A stretch of 64,000 bases of DNA. Source: Pseudocercospora fijiensis CIRAD86 (taxonomy: Eukaryota > Ascomycota > Dothideomycetes > Mycosphaerellales > Mycosphaerellaceae). Shown here piece by piece: positions 1 through 13,195 of the stretch (within the stretch, counting starts at the first letter, position 1; each line of letters opens with the position of its first letter). Under the pieces are notes generated by a model. The model was not told where the DNA came from, searched no databases, and saw only the letters and a program-made list of their open reading frames with translations. The stretch covers positions 4,539,126 through 4,603,125 of the forward strand of contig NW_006921532.1 of assembly GCF_000340215.1 (NCBI RefSeq), given 5' to 3'. Both the position numbers and the translations under genes were made by a program.

Positions 1-3000
1 CTCAAGAGCCCAAGTACGCCGTCGAAGAGCCCAAGGAATGTTAGCTTCGGGCCCAATCGTACCCGAAGCTTCGACAAGCGCAGTCCTGTCAAAGCCGTGA
101 GAGCAGATTGGGTTTGGAATAAGACACGAGGATTGAGAAGAAGAAGCAGCCTCGAAAGATGGGCGGAGGAATACATGCGCACAATCTCTCGTGATTCTCA
201 AGCGATGAACGATTTCGCAAGCCCGATCAATGCTGCAAGCGCTTCCAGCACGCACTCGTCTCGGAGGCAAAGCAAGGCCAGCAGTTCTGGATATGAGGCA
301 GATCGGAGCAGATCTGCATCAGCTTCCTCTCGACGAAGCACTCTTACGCCTCCTTTGCCAACGAAGTGCCGTGCTTCAACGGGCAATATCGCTCGGCGGA
401 ATGTGGAAAGTGACGATGATGTATACGAAGTCGTACAAGACCTAGGAACAAGCATTGAAGATGATAATGCACCTCCTGGGACTTTTGGGGCGCCAATTAC
501 CATTTCTTCCAACGAGAGCAGCAGCGATAGCCTCGAAGCGGACTCATTTTCGGATGGCCATCAGTCAAGGGAGCACCATTTCGATCCATCTGTTGGAGCC
601 GTAAGCAGTCAAGCAATATTCCATGGAGACTCTCCTGAACCACCTGACACTCCATCTTTTCTTCATCCCACGAGAGGTTGGGTCACCTCAACTAGGCGTG
701 GCGAGCTGTTGAGGGAACAAGGGCCACAACTTCTCGCATCAACAGCGACCAGGGCCAATGCAGCAACCTCGCCAGCCTTTACTTCAGCAGTCAGGAGATC
801 AGATTCCCCGACCGCCAAGAGCATCATTCAAACATTCGGTAACCGCAATGGATCCCGTCGTGCCAGATGGGACGATCGAGGAGAAGCAGAGGGCTCTGAC
901 GGCCCATGCTCTCCCTATCTTGAAACCGATGGGTCGGATGAGGATCCATGCGCAGATGTCCGCCCAGAGCTATATGAGCTTCAAGGACGACTCCGAGATT
1001 GTGAGAAGCACGGTATAAATCTGGCAGCTCAACTCAATAGAGCCAGATCGGAGCGCGATGCGGCTGTGGACGAATGCGATGGATTGAGGCACGAAAATGA
1101 AGCTGTTGCACAAGAAATGCACAATGAGATTCAAAGGCTATCGGACAAGAGCCACACTCTGGCGATTGAGCATGAGGAAGCGGTACAGAATCTCGACGAA
1201 GTGGAAAATCAACTGAGTGACGCCTTAGCCGAGTCAGAAGCACTTCGCAGCCAGCTTTCAGAATTACAAGACTTCAGTCAGAACTACAGTCACGAAGCTG
1301 ATCCGACTATCGGGCAATATGACGCAGAAAGCGAGCTTGAACAGCGTGATGCCTCCTATACCATTGTGAATAATCTCCAGACGCAGCTGGACCAACGAAC
1401 GGCGGAATTGGCCGCAACTGAAGCAGAACTTGATGCTCTTCGTCTCGAAAACTATGAGAACGAGCAATATCGTGATGTCAATGCAGACGCGGTGTCCGAA
1501 CGTGACGAGCAGATTCTAGAACTTGAAGAGCAGGAAATCAGGTTGAATGCTCAGATAGAAGATTTACGAGATGAGAATGATGAGCTTCTGAGACTAAATA
1601 CAGCACTTCGGCAAGAGACTCATGACTATGCATCTCACCTACGACAATGCGGACGAAGTCGCGATTCGTCCCAGCAGGGTTCCCTGGAGAATCAGGAGTC
1701 TCCAGCCGGAGACGATGATGAGCCTGATCCAGAGAGCTTCTCTGATTTGGTTACCGAGCAACTGCTGCGTGAGTCACTTGCAGCATGTCAAGGTCATCGC
1801 AATAAGCTGGAGAAGGAGCGTCGGGAGGAGCAGAAATATGTCGAGGCACTCACTGCATCTCTCGAAGAAGCTCGCGCAGCTCGACGAGTGCTTGAGTTGC
1901 AACTGAAGACATCGCAGTCTTATCTGCAACGAGCTTTGAAACAAAAACGAGAGCTCGAGACGACTAGCAAGGATTTGGAGCATGTGCTTTTGCAGAACGA
2001 GAGACGTTCTGATGACAGGTGAGGATCTGCTGTCTGCTCTGTGAACGCCAGTCCGCTGGAACCCCTGCTGATATTTCCTCCAGTTCACTCCTAGATGAAG
2101 CCGAAAATGGCGATGGTGCCGCTGCGAAAAAGAACATGCAGGAATTGAACGACGAGCTTGCACAGCTGAGAAATCAAAATCGTGAAATGCTACAGCGAAA
2201 TGTGGATCTAGATCAGTTGAACCACACTCTCGTAGACAATTCCGGCGATGCGACGATCGAGGCTCTGAACCAGCAAATTCGAAATTCCCGCACCATCAGC
2301 GAAATCGAACAATCTCGGCTTCACAAAAAGCTAGAACATCTGCGACAAGAAGTCATCTATGCGGAGAAGCGGTATGATTTGCTCGTACAGAATGCTGCTG
2401 AGGATGCAATCGAACAACAAAACGCAACAGAGCTGCTGGATCGATTTCTCGGTATTGTCAAGGCACAAGAGGCCGAAATCAAGGACCTGAAGAAGATCAG
2501 CACAGGAGAGTTAGGACACGGTTCGAGCGCTGGTGGGGAGTTCAGACCCGAAGACGATGGCCAGGACATGGAGCCAGGCCGTGATTTCCTTGAAACTTCC
2601 TATGAGGAACTGCTTCAGGAAAATGAGAGGCTGATGGCGGAAAGCAATCAGCTTGTCTTGGAGCTACAGCAATGTCAAGCGCATGGTGCACAGCAAGAAG
2701 AAAAGTTGGCCGAGACGCAGGGCGAGATTGAGGCTGCAAATCGCATCAACGAGACAAGAGGCAGCAGTGGCTCGCCTGCTCAGAGAGGTGGTAGGGGAGG
2801 CGGGCGTGGTCGTGGAAGTCGTGCTTCCAGAGCATTGGGTACGACAAGCCCCAAGAGCCAGACCAACAGGACCAAGAAAACAACTACAGACAATGAAGCA
2901 GAAAGTTCATCTCAGCAGACCACCCGAGCATCGAAACGCAAAGCCAAGGATGTTAGCGATCTTGAAATCCTTGATGATAGTGGCAATCCCAAGCCGTTAG

Positions 3001-4280
3001 ACAACAACGACAAGCGTTTCAGGCGAAATAAAAGCGGCAATGGCTCATCCGGACTTCGTGGTGGCGCCTCTGAGACCTGGGATACGCTCTCTGAATCTGA
3101 GCTGAACAGCATCTATGCGCGCATCCGAGAGTGGGACGTCATGACTGCGGCACTCCTGAGTGACCACATTGGTTATTTGAGCTGCAAAATCGACAGTCTT
3201 GAGGCGCAACTTATCCGAGCTTTCAAAGACCGGAATGCTGTTGAAGACCGGCTGAGAGTCGAGCGCGAAACCACTGATTATCTGACCGAGTCTGAGCTGT
3301 GGGTCCGGAACGAGCTTGAACAAACACGAGGTGAACTCAAGACTGCGAAACTAGATCTTACAAGGTGCAGGAAACAGCTTCGAGAGGGCAATAGCAGGAG
3401 TCAGTCCCAAGTCGCCCGTGATGCAGAAAATCTCCCACCAGACGATGAAAGGCAGCCCCCGTGCTCGGTCGATTTGCATCGCCAGGGCGTGGAAAGGTTC
3501 CGAGCTGGTGCGAGAATCCCAGGAATCGGAAGGGACTGCGAGGTGCACATACGTCGACTCCTCCAAGAGGTCAATGACCCGCGGATGGAAACCGAATTAA
3601 TCGCGATCTTTCAGCAGTTAGGAGGGCGGATTGTGTCGCTGAGGCAGAGACACAAGCCGAATCGGTCCCAACGCATGAACTCCGCTACCCTGAGAAGGGA
3701 ACGACACAGACTTCCGCCCATGCCTCGTCGGCGTCGCTGGATCAATGCGGATGGCACTGATGCGGAGGATTCGAATTCTGCGTCTAGTGCAAGTTTTGAC
3801 TGTGGAGATGTCGAATGTGATGGCACAGACTGCTTCGAGAGAAATCAGTTGCTGCGAGCACGGAGAAGGAAGGCCATGAAGAATCATAACAAGCGAGTCA
3901 AAGCACTTCTTATTGAGGAGTTCCGGAGGTTTGAAGAGTCGGATCTGGATGCATACGATGATGAGCCGCTCGCACAACGTGATCGATCCAGGAGGTCTCC
4001 AAGGCAGTATGTGGGTAAACGGAGATCGCTGACGCCTAGTCCAAGGGTTGGAGGCCCGAGGCTGCTCAAGAACTCGCCATGGAACTCTGCAAAAAGTTCG
4101 AGAAGCAGTGCTAAAGGCAACGCCCCGGAACTGCCAATCAGTCAAGGGGAAACAGTCGTGGCCAGTCAGCGAGACGGCGATGCTGGTGCGGTGGAGCGGC
4201 ATGGAGACTCTCATATGCCTCGCCCGTTGCGCATGACTGGCAAAAGGAAAAGAAAGTCAGAAGTCAAGGTCGGAGCGTAG
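1..4280 (+). CDS. Large coiled-coil protein, 5' end outside window
   Basis: The frame is open from base 1, so the start codon lies upstream. Two exons: 1-2018 and 2084-4280 (stop TAG). The 65-nt intron 2019-2083 starts GTGAGG and ends CTCCAG; the splice keeps the frame (AG|T, Ser). About 1,370 residues are visible. The N-terminal third is Ser-rich and basic with proline-directed sites (SP/TP). Long acidic Glu/Gln/Leu coiled coils follow (roughly bases 980-1990 and 2110-2750), then an RGG-type patch near 2785-2830, a Lys-rich stretch, another coiled coil near 3080-3390 and a basic Arg/Ser-rich tail. The pattern suits a structural or scaffold protein, for example of spindle pole or septum, but no diagnostic domain is visible and I do not assign a function. 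The coding claim is strong; identity is open. Confidence 0.8.
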
Positions 4281-5081
4281 GTGTTGGAGGGAAGGAGGGT
4301 AAGAGGAGACTGCAGTGTTGGCGGAGGTGGGCGTGAGGCGTGTAGTAGTGTTGGCGGAGGTGGCCGTGAGTCGTGAGTCGTGTAGTGCTGGAGAGGCAGG
4401 CCACGCAACAATGAGCGAGTCGATGTTCGCTCTCCGAGTTGGTGGGGCGGCATTCAACGGTAACTCAGCACTAGAAGATGATGATTGATTATTCTGCCCA
4501 GATCACATGACATGGCCAATTACGTAGGTGACGGTGGGTCGATAGCTTATCGGCGTGCGAAGTCAATTTGTTTGAGGTGTTGATTTTGAAAAGAATGGGC
4601 GGGGCTGGTCAGTCATGGCCAGTAGAATAGACAGCTTACTCTAGTTCTCAATCTGGTGCAGGAGTGTCAAGCGAGAACGACCAATGGTTGAGACACGCCG
4701 TCTCCGGTCGCCGTAGGGCGTTGGATCTTTTTTTTTTTTTTGGTTTCGCGGATAAGCACTGCAGCAAGGCTGGCCGGTTGAGCTCCCCACCATGCACCGT
4801 GCACTTCACTGCGCGCAGCATGAATATTTGCCCCGTCTCACACCGCAGCTGAACTCCTCCCGGCCTACACCAGAACGCTCCTCCTTCTCGTCCCAATCTC
4901 CCGTCGTTGTATACAGTCGACGACCAGCCTCCTTCTAAGTATCTCGTGTGCACGGCGGGGCTTGCACTGCCTTGACACGCGCTAAGGAGGCAGAGGCAGC
5001 TCGAAAAAGCCCTCCAGCCAACGCCCTCCACTCCCGGAACAACACCTCTCCAAGCCTTCGCAAAGACCATCCCTCACCAAA
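4281..5081. promoter_or_regulatory. Intergenic region with pyruvate kinase promoter
   Basis: No gene is seen. It holds the 3' flank of the coiled-coil gene and the upstream region of pyruvate kinase. An imperfect tandem duplication of a G-rich unit lies at 4314-4346 and 4347-4386. A run of about 14 T lies near 4728-4741, and the last 200 bases are C/T-rich, as is common upstream of highly expressed fungal genes. Confidence 0.5.
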
Positions 5082-6783
5082 ATGGGCGACTCTCTCGTGC
5101 ACCAGGAGTATGGCCGCACTCGTGTGCAATGGCTTGCCTCCCTCAACACCGAATACCGCCCGCCCACGCAATTCCGCCGCACGAGTATCATCTGCACCAT
5201 CGGTAAGAGAGCTTTCAAGCAGACGCCTGGAGCACCGTGCCGCTGACACCAGCTGATTGCAGGACCCAAGACCAACTCGCCAGAGAAGATCAACATGCTG
5301 CGCGCTGCTGGTCTGAACGTGGTCCGCATGAACTTCTCCCACGGCAGCTACGACTACCACCAGTCCGTCATCGACAATGCTCGCAAAGCTGAGCAGGGCC
5401 AAGCTGGACGTCCAGTGGCCATCGCCCTCGACACCAAGGGCCCCGAGATCCGCACGGGTAACACCCCCGGCGACGAGGACATCCCCATCTCTGCCGGCAC
5501 CGAGATCAACATCACCACCGACGATCAATATGCTACTGCCTCCGACAACAAGAACATGTACCTGGACTACAAGAACATCACCAAGGTCATCGAGAAGGGC
5601 CGCATCATCTATGTGGACGACGGCGTTCTCGCCTTCGAGGTGCTCGACATCGTGGACGACAAGACTCTGCGATGCAGAGCCGTCAACAACGGCAAGATCA
5701 GCAGCAAGAAGGGTGTCAACCTGCCCAAGACCGACGTCGACCTCCCAGCTCTTTCGGAGAAGGACAAGGCCGATCTCAGGTTTGGTGTCAAGAACAACGT
5801 GGATATGGTCTTTGCATCCTTCATTCGCCGTGCCGAGGACATCACTGCCATCCGTGAGGTGCTCGGTGAGGAGGGCAAGGACATTCAGATCATTGCCAAG
5901 ATCGAGAACCAACAGGGCGTGAACAACTTCGACGAGATCCTCAAGGTCACAGACGGTGTCATGGTGGCTCGTGGTGATTTGGGTATCGAGATCCCTCCAG
6001 CACAAGTCTTCATTGCCCAGAAAATGATGATCACAAAGTGCAACATTGCTGGCAAGCCAGTCATCTGTGCTACACAGATGCTTGAGAGCATGACTTACAA
6101 CCCACGACCAACTCGTGCTGAGGTTTCCGACGTCGGCAATGCTGTTCTCGACGGAGCAGACTGCGTCATGCTGTCCGGCGAGACGGCCAAGGGTAATTAT
6201 CCCAGAGAGGCTGTCACCATGATGCATGAGACCTGCCTGTTGGCAGAGATCGCTATCCCATACATCAACGCTTTCGACGAGCTGAAGCAGCTTGCTCCAC
6301 GACCAGTTCCGACCACGGAGAATTGCTGCATGGCTGCTGTGTCTGCCTCTCTTGAGCAGAATGCCGGCGCTATTTTGGTGCTGACCACCTCGTAAGTCCC
6401 ACCCCAGCGATTGCATTCACTGACCAGATGCTAAGGTTACCTCTCGCAGTGGTAACACCGCTCGTCTCATCTCCAAATACCGCCCAGTCTGCCCGATCAT
6501 CATGGTCACTCGCAATGCTCGTGCATCTCGATACTCCCACCTTTACCGTGGCGTCTACCCCTTCCACTACGCTGTCGAGAAGCCAGACTTCAAGACCACC
6601 CCATGGCAAGAGGACGTTGATCGCCGTTTGAAGTGGGGCATCAATAATGCCATCAAGCTTGGTGTGCTGAAGAAGGGAGATCCAGTCATTTGTGTGCAAG
6701 GATGGAGAGGTGGTATGGGTCACACCAACACCATTCGTGTTGTCCCAGCGGAGGAGGATCTCGGCCTGGACCAGAACGCGTAG
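5082..6783 (+). CDS. PYK1: Pyruvate kinase
   Basis: Catalyses phosphoenolpyruvate + ADP to pyruvate + ATP, the last step of glycolysis, in the cytosol. Three exons: 5082-5202, 5263-6391 and 6450-6783, giving 527 residues, the usual fungal length. Introns are 60 and 58 nt with GTAAG donors. The start is the ATG in CAAAATGG; exon 1 supplies the N-terminal helix and joins in frame to give [14 protein letters not shown]. Visible motifs: NFSHG (substrate and K+ site), [10 protein letters not shown], the active-site block [12 protein letters not shown], and [11 protein letters not shown]. The C-terminal regulatory domain is in exon 3. Gene order and a pyrimidine-rich leader suggest strong constitutive expression. 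Identification is firm. Confidence 0.98.
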
Positions 6784-8823
6784 AATGGGTTCGGCAAACG
6801 GTCAGCGGCTGCCACTCCGGCTGCTGTGGAGATCCGGGGATTCGACTTCTTGCCGAGAGCTGCTCTGGCTGCCTAGGTGGCACAGAAGAGCTGAATGTAG
6901 CAGAATGAACTGTCAGCGGCCATGTTGACAACAAATTCGACAGCGCGTGATCATGTTGCAGTTGACGAGACGAATGAAACGAGCGTACTATAGAGGCGGC
7001 ATGGGATAATGAGTACAACCTAGAATCACGCTTTCTATCACTCATGTGAGTGCGAGGCTTTCTTGCTTGTTTTACTGATATGCTTTGGAGTTATATAGCG
7101 GGAAAGATACCAACGGGCATGAGCCAAACAGCCCCAGCCTCTGCTACATACCGATTCATTTTCCAGCGTTACACGACTCAATTCCTCTCGAAGCGCAGCA
7201 CGGTCGAGCAACTTGTCTTGCAATTCCTGTCTTCAAGATGTAAGGAGACGCAGCCTGGAAAGGATCAAGGTACTCCGGACAAAGTCCAGGAAAAAAAGGC
7301 CCGATGAACGACACGAATGGCGAGTTTAAGAGGCATCTGGCATGTTCACCAGCTGGGATCCACAAGATATCAGGCGGCATCCAGCAATCGGCAAAAAATA
7401 CGCAGATCTGTGACAAGCTTGGGTACTCTCTAGCCATCTTACTACGGCGCCATACCTGGTATGTAATTCAAGGCATTTGCAAAGAATCTTCTCTCCATGT
7501 CGTACATCTGAGCATCATACCAGTACTGTATAGTCCAAGGCTCCGCCCGACTGGCATTTTCGAAACGGTGTGCTACAAGCTTTGCAATCGTCATGTCGTC
7601 TTCTGCTTTCAAGTATATGGATAGTTGCCTGCCTTTTATGTATGGAGGGTGTCCCATCTGACCATTCGCTGCGACTGGGAACTACTTCATGACCGAAATA
7701 ATTTTTGGCCAGGTGCATGCATTGAAGCCTTGAGCTGCGCGGCCATCGACCCACAGAATTGGATTCGAGTGACAGACTTTACTTCCAGGAATTGATTGCG
7801 GCCTTGGCACAGGCATATTGAGGTCGACCCGGCAGAGATGACCGTCTCGTCGTGGTGGGAAAGCGTGATGGGACCGAGGAATGGACGCTGGTAGACATTT
7901 GCGATCGATCGCGGGAAGGAATTGCTGAGGGCCTTGTTCAGCTTTTCTACCAACCTTGAATTCTCTTCCTTTCGCAGTACAGATCTGGCACGTCCTGAGC
8001 AAGAGCTGCCCTGTGGTAAGTCCCTCATCACTGACCCGGCCGTGAAAGTGGCTTCCTTGCGCGACGACCGTTCGCCAAATTGCAACTTGAAGTCTCAGTG
8101 TTTACTTTACCTCCTTGTCCAGCGATCGATGATATTGCAGACACGGGATTACGCGATACGATCCTGATGTCGCGGAGGACGCGTTCCTGCGAGGCGTCAC
8201 CGAGACTGGCGCAGCCTTGGTTCGCGTTTGCAAGGGCTCGGTCCCAAGATTGAGCCTTAGCCGGTATATGGCAGATTATTAGAGGAAACCCTTGCTGTGA
8301 ACAGATGTGGATCTTGATGAACGCTGGACTGATCGCCGCGCGCATGTTGTTATAAAAATCGGCCTGTAGAGGAGAGATCAAATAATACATGCAGCTTCAA
8401 TCAGGTATTGCAGCACAATCAGGCATCTCAGTTGGAGCCAACAGCACAGTCTTGGCTGGAAGTATTGGCTAACTTGGCCCCAAGAAACTGGAGGTCATGC
8501 TCCAAGGGGACCAGGATCAGCCTGATTCCCGAGATGCTTGTCCTTGGCATGCTGTGCATGCTTACGCGGAATTCCCTGGCCTTGTTGGGTACTTGCGCAG
8601 CCTCGCCAAGGATCTTGTATTGCCAATGCCCACGTCATCTTACTCTTTCTTCATTTGAGAGAAGCATAATGTACTGGATTGATTGTGCTATATCTTTTCA
8701 CTGGTTGTTCATCGACTTGTGTTTGTTCAAGACATCTTGCACCAAATAGCTTCGTGAGAACACTTCATCTATCTGGCATCGACGAAAGCACAACGCTCTA
8801 AGAATCACTTCTACTAGCAGCAA
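6784..8823. other. 2-kb gene-poor interval
   Basis: No convincing gene. On the minus strand, open stretches at 8390-8110 and 8010-7682 could be joined by a plausible intron (a GTAAAG donor at 8111, an ACCACAG acceptor near 8012). The product would be about 200 residues with scattered Cys and no recognisable domain. It could be a small lineage-specific gene, a decayed gene or chance. Confidence 0.3.
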
Positions 8824-9351
8824 ATGACGATGCTACAAATGCCTAGATATACGCCGGAAACACCTTCCAGGCTCAAAATACAAATACCAGCGACCGAAAT
8901 GTTAGACAGTCAAGTCGCCAGACCTAGAAGCAGAAGTTCTACAAGCTCAGCCAGCGTGGACCAAAATCGATCGATTGTGGAAGCATACTGTCTTGCCGGC
9001 AAAGTAAGCGCCAAACTTCGTCGAGAGGTCAACCGGCCAATTGGAAACTTGAGGCGCCTCGTGGGACATGTCAATGTCTTGGACGAAATTATGGACACCA
9101 TTCACGATGACGAGATGGAATCCCAATCGGACTTTCCAGACTTCAGCGGTCTTGAAAGAGAGCAGTCCGACTCAAGCAGTATGACTCTTCGGTCGATGGA
9201 TAACCATTGGACGGAAGAGGACTTTGAGATGCAAGATCCGGCAGCGTCCAGAGAGCGGGAGTCCAGTTGGGAGAAGCAAGTCAGAGAAATGCACGAAGCT
9301 CCACTGAGGCCTCCACCTCCACCACCGAAGCCGGCCGGACTTGTTTCATGA
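8824..9351 (+). CDS. Small conserved-looking fungal protein, unknown function
   Basis: Single exon, 175 residues, starting at the ATG of CAAATGACGATG. The N-terminus is Ser/Arg-rich. A central helical block (residues ~50-95, core AYCLAGKVSAKLRREV and LRRLVGHVNVLDEI) looks structured and is followed by an acidic Ser-rich linker. The C-terminus ends in a proline run (PPPPPPKP), a possible SH3/WW ligand. No signal peptide or membrane segment. I do not recognise a family. Coding is supported by codon-like composition and by clear contrast with the empty flanks. Confidence 0.6.
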   Translation: MTMLQMPRYTPETPSRLKIQIPATEMLDSQVARPRSRSSTSSASVDQNRSIVEAYCLAGKVSAKLRREVNRPIGNLRRLVGHVNVLDEIMDTIHDDEMESQSDFPDFSGLEREQSDSSSMTLRSMDNHWTEEDFEMQDPAASRERESSWEKQVREMHEAPLRPPPPPPKPAGLVS

Positions 9352-10533
9352 GCATCAAGTACACAGGTGAAACATTTTCGAATAGTCTGCACACCCTTTT
9401 TTAGTTTCGGACAGAAGAAAGGGCTCGTCAGGAATGGAGAGGACGCCTAGCTTCTCCAGGCGTGCACTGGATCTCCAATGCTCAATGCCACTCGGGCCGA
9501 ATGCCGTCTTTATTACGGTGCTGAGATTTATCCGTGAAGTCGACCGGCTGGCGTTCGTTGGCACTGGCGCATGGGTACACCTTGCTCTGGGGCAACAGCC
9601 TTGTGGTCCTTTCCGGTCGGAGCTGGATTGAGGACAATGATCAAGAAAGAGGCAGAAAGGAGCGCGGTGGTTTGCGGTGGCTTCGTGTGCAGGTGCTGTC
9701 ACGGACGAGGAAGCATCATTGTGCGAGTGCATAGTTCGCGATGAGCTCTAGCAGAGAAACGGGGTGCGAAAGGTGTATGATAGCTAGAGAAACGTGGTGC
9801 GAAAGGTGTATGATAGCTGTTTGTTTGATGATGAATTATTTTCTAACACGAACGTCAGACCTCGGTGAAGAACAGAGAGGATCTAGCCCAAATCGGACAA
9901 GCGTGTCGATGCGTGCAGAGTGCAGATTTGCGTCGCCGCCGCCGCCTCACTACTGGCCACATTCCACACTTAAGCTTTCTACTACGATTGGTGCACGGCA
10001 CGCGGCATCCATTGACCTCGCCCCAGCATTTCGTCTGCCCTATCGTCATGGCGACTACCTGCGCAGAAGTGTGGCAATAATGGGAACGGACTTAGGCACA
10101 TGCTCCGCTCGTGTCCCCCAGCAAACATGTATAGAACACTTCTTCTGTGCCACGTCGTGCCTCCCCGACCTCCCCTACCTACCCTACCTACCCTTTTCTC
10201 CCTTCATCCCTTCGAATATCCCTGCTTTGAGTTCGCTCACGCAAACATCTGGAGCAACTGACCCGACGCCTGCAGAAGCTCGGTTCAATGCCCCATTCTG
10301 CATCTCGAGATCCGTTTCAGCCTGCGACTCAGGCGCCTTGAGCGCAGCGCAGCAAAGTGACGAAGGCCAAAGCACTGCCAAAGGTTGAAAATTGAAAACA
10401 AACACCGACAGACTTCCTTCGAAGGCGTCGCTCACGTTCGGCTTGGCTCAAGATTCAAGTGTGCGGTAAGATCTCTGCGCGATCCAGGCCCGAGATCTCG
10501 ACGACGCTCATACCTGCTCAACGTTTGCCAACC
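9352..10533. other. Intergenic, upstream of MFS transporter; 33-bp tandem duplication
   Basis: No supported gene. It contains a 33-bp direct tandem duplication (9753-9785 and 9786-9818, one mismatch), a GCCGCCGCCGCC stretch near 9935 and a CCTACCTACCCTACC pyrimidine tract near 10165-10190, probably in the promoter of the downstream transporter. Confidence 0.5.
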
Positions 10534-12651
10534 ATGTCGGACGACAAGGTCGACGTCGAGGGCGGGAAGCCAAAACAAATACCGCATTTGCGACAAGTCC
10601 TTGATCAATCTGGTGTCACTCCAGACGTCGAGAACTGGCATTATGAGGGCTCTGGCACCGAAGACCACCCTTACGTCGTCGTCTGGGTACGATGATACCA
10701 TGTCCTTCCTCTGCTCCTTACCCACAGCTAACAGCCATCCAGATTGATCAAGACCCAAGAAACCCGATGCTTTACTCCGAATTGAAGAAATGGAGCTTGA
10801 CAATGCTGGTCGCGATGGCTACTTTGGCCGTCGCATTTGTGTCATCTGCCTTCTCTGGAGGCACCCGAGAAATTATTCGAGACTTCGGAGCCAGCCAGGA
10901 AGTCGTCACTTTAGGAGTGTCACTCTTCGTGTTGGGCTTCGCCATTGGACCTCTATTGTGGGCACCACTGTCTGAGCTCTTTGGACGACAGTATCTATAC
11001 ATCGGAACTTACCTTGGTCTGACAGCATTCAATGCCGGAGCGGCTGGATCTCAGAATATCTGGACGCTGATCATCTTGCGATTCTTCGCGGGAGCCATTG
11101 GCTCGAGCCCACTGACGAACGCCGGAGGTGTGATTGCCGATATGTTTCCAGCTCGCGAACGTGGTCTAGCGATGAGTTTGTTTGCCACAGCGCCGTTCAT
11201 GGGACCAGTCATTGGGCCAATCGCGAGTCAATCGACCACTTTCCTCTGCGCTTATTTGCTGACTATGATTCCAGGTTGGAGGCTTCGTCGGAGAGACAAT
11301 AGGTTGGCGCTGGATTCAAGGCGTGATGGCAATCTTCACAGGCGTCCTCTGGCTGATTGGCACAATTGCCATTCCTGAGACATATTCACCCGTCATCCTT
11401 CGCCAACGGGCCAAGAAGCTCAGCAAGCTTACCGGAAAGGTATACAGAAGTCGTGGTGACATCGAGCAAGGCCATACGACCATTCTAGAGGTGTTCAAGA
11501 CTTCGCTTTCACGACCCTGGATCCTCCTCTTCCGCGAGCCCATTGTATTCCTGCTTTCCGTGTACATGGCCATCATTTACGGCACACTCTACATGTGCTT
11601 TGGAGCTTTCCCGATTGTATACCAGCAGTACAGAGGTTGGTCGCCAGGCATCGGTGGTCTCGCTTTCCTTGGCGTGGCTGTGGGAATGCTGATAGCTGTC
11701 GCATACAGCGTTTGGGACAATAAACGCTATGCAAAGATCAGCGACGAATACCAAGGATTTGCGCCTCCAGAGTCTCGCCTCCCGTTGTGTATGGTTGGCT
11801 CAATAGCCGTTCCGATTGGGCTGTTCTGGTTCGCCTGGACTAATTATCCAAGGTAAGTCTGCTACCAGGCAATCCCACGTATCGAAGGCAATCGCTAGCA
11901 GAGTAGATCGCTAAAGTGAAGCAGTATACACTGGATTGTCTCGATCATGGCTGGAGCGCCTTTCGGTTTCGGCATGGTCTTGATCTTTTTAGGGATCATG
12001 AACTATCTTATTGACTCCTACACCATCTTCGCTGCGTCGGTCCTCGCGGCGAATTCGGTCTTGCGGTCGTTATTTGGTGCCGCCTTCCCACTTTTCACGA
12101 GCCAGATGTTCGCGAACCTTGGAATCCACTGGGCTGCATCGATTCCTGCCTTACTGGCGCTCATCTGTGTTCCGTTTCCATTTCTATTCTGGAAATTTGG
12201 CGCCCGCATAAGAACCAAATGCAAGTACGCAGCTCAGAGCGAATCCTTCATGCGACAGATGATGAACCAGACATTATCGAAGCCACAGGAAGACGAAAAT
12301 GCAGATCCTTTCTCCGAGGGTGAGACCACAGCAGCAGAGAACACAGATACGGACGAGAAGCCCCAGGATTCTGAGTCTCCCGTCGAGGGCAAGGAGTCCC
12401 GTCGACGGAGCAGGCGCGAGGAGGAAGAAGAAGAGGCGCGAAGAGAATCCATCATTGAGTCTGAAATCGGAGAAGATGATGAGCCTCGCTTTGCTCCAAT
12501 CACAGCGAGCAAGTCTCGGACCGCTCAACCTGAGACGAGCTACGAACTTTCACCTTTCGATCTTGACCGGGTCAATACTCGGGAGAGCTTCAAGAGAAGC
12601 GCGAGTCGCAGCAGAGCGAATAGTCGATCGAGCTCAAAGAGTCGGAGGTAG
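10534..12651 (+). CDS. MFS multidrug/H+ antiporter (DHA1 type)
   Basis: Plasma-membrane drug/H+ antiporter of the DHA1 (FLU1/TPO-like) group. Four exons: 10534-10686, 10743-11222, 11275-11852 and 11925-12651, giving 645 residues. Intron 2 (11223-11274, 52 nt) must use a GC donor (GCGAGT). Only this junction restores the conserved GPVIGPIVGGFVGETIGWRW block, and a CTGAC branch site sits 11 nt before the acceptor. The N-terminal cytosolic tail (WHYEGSGTEDHPYVV) is followed by TM1 (SLTMLVAMATLAVAFVSSAF), the SELFGRQ motif-A loop, and TMs through exon 4. A long charged, Ser/Glu/Arg-rich C-terminal tail (about 140 residues) is cytosolic. The substrate cannot be inferred. Confidence 0.92.
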
Positions 12652-13195
12652 ACGACATGGTCAGCGTTTGATGTTTTGATAATTAGCGAGCGAGGAGTTC
12701 TGGCACGACGAGGAGGTCCTTGCAGTGATACGAACATGCCATAAAATGTACAGCGTAGTATTTAATCACAATAGCATCTGACGCTTGGCGCACTTGGTAA
12801 ATGTCTCCTGTCCGTGAGTGCCCATGTAGCCAATCTCTCAATGGTGCGGGGAGGAAGTCTTGATCCGCAAAGAAGTTCGCTCTCGCTCGAAGCAGGTCAT
12901 AGTATTGGTTTGGACCACTGGTCAAAGTAGATATCGCACTCGATCATGACGAGCATTTTTGGGTGCATGTCATGTGGCAGTCCGATGTGATCAAGCCAAA
13001 TACGGAAACAGAAATTCCGTACCGCGCGACTCTCGCTCATGCTGCTGTGTGATACTGCTAACAATACAGTGGAGTGTACTTTCGACTGCTTCGAACTATG
13101 GGGTCCGAGACCAAAGTCATGTTCGAATTGTGGTGAAGGCTTTTTGGCTTGACGGGATATCTCTTTCAAAGGAACGAGGAAGGGACCGCGTGAAA
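12652..13195. other. Convergent intergenic region
   Basis: 3' flanks of the MFS gene (+) and SPC2 (-). I see no gene or repeat. Confidence 0.5.

Noticed and set aside
9741..10388. 215-codon plus-strand frame upstream of the MFS gene
   Set aside because: It begins inside the 33-bp tandem duplication and lacks any domain or codon pattern; more likely promoter and 5' UTR.
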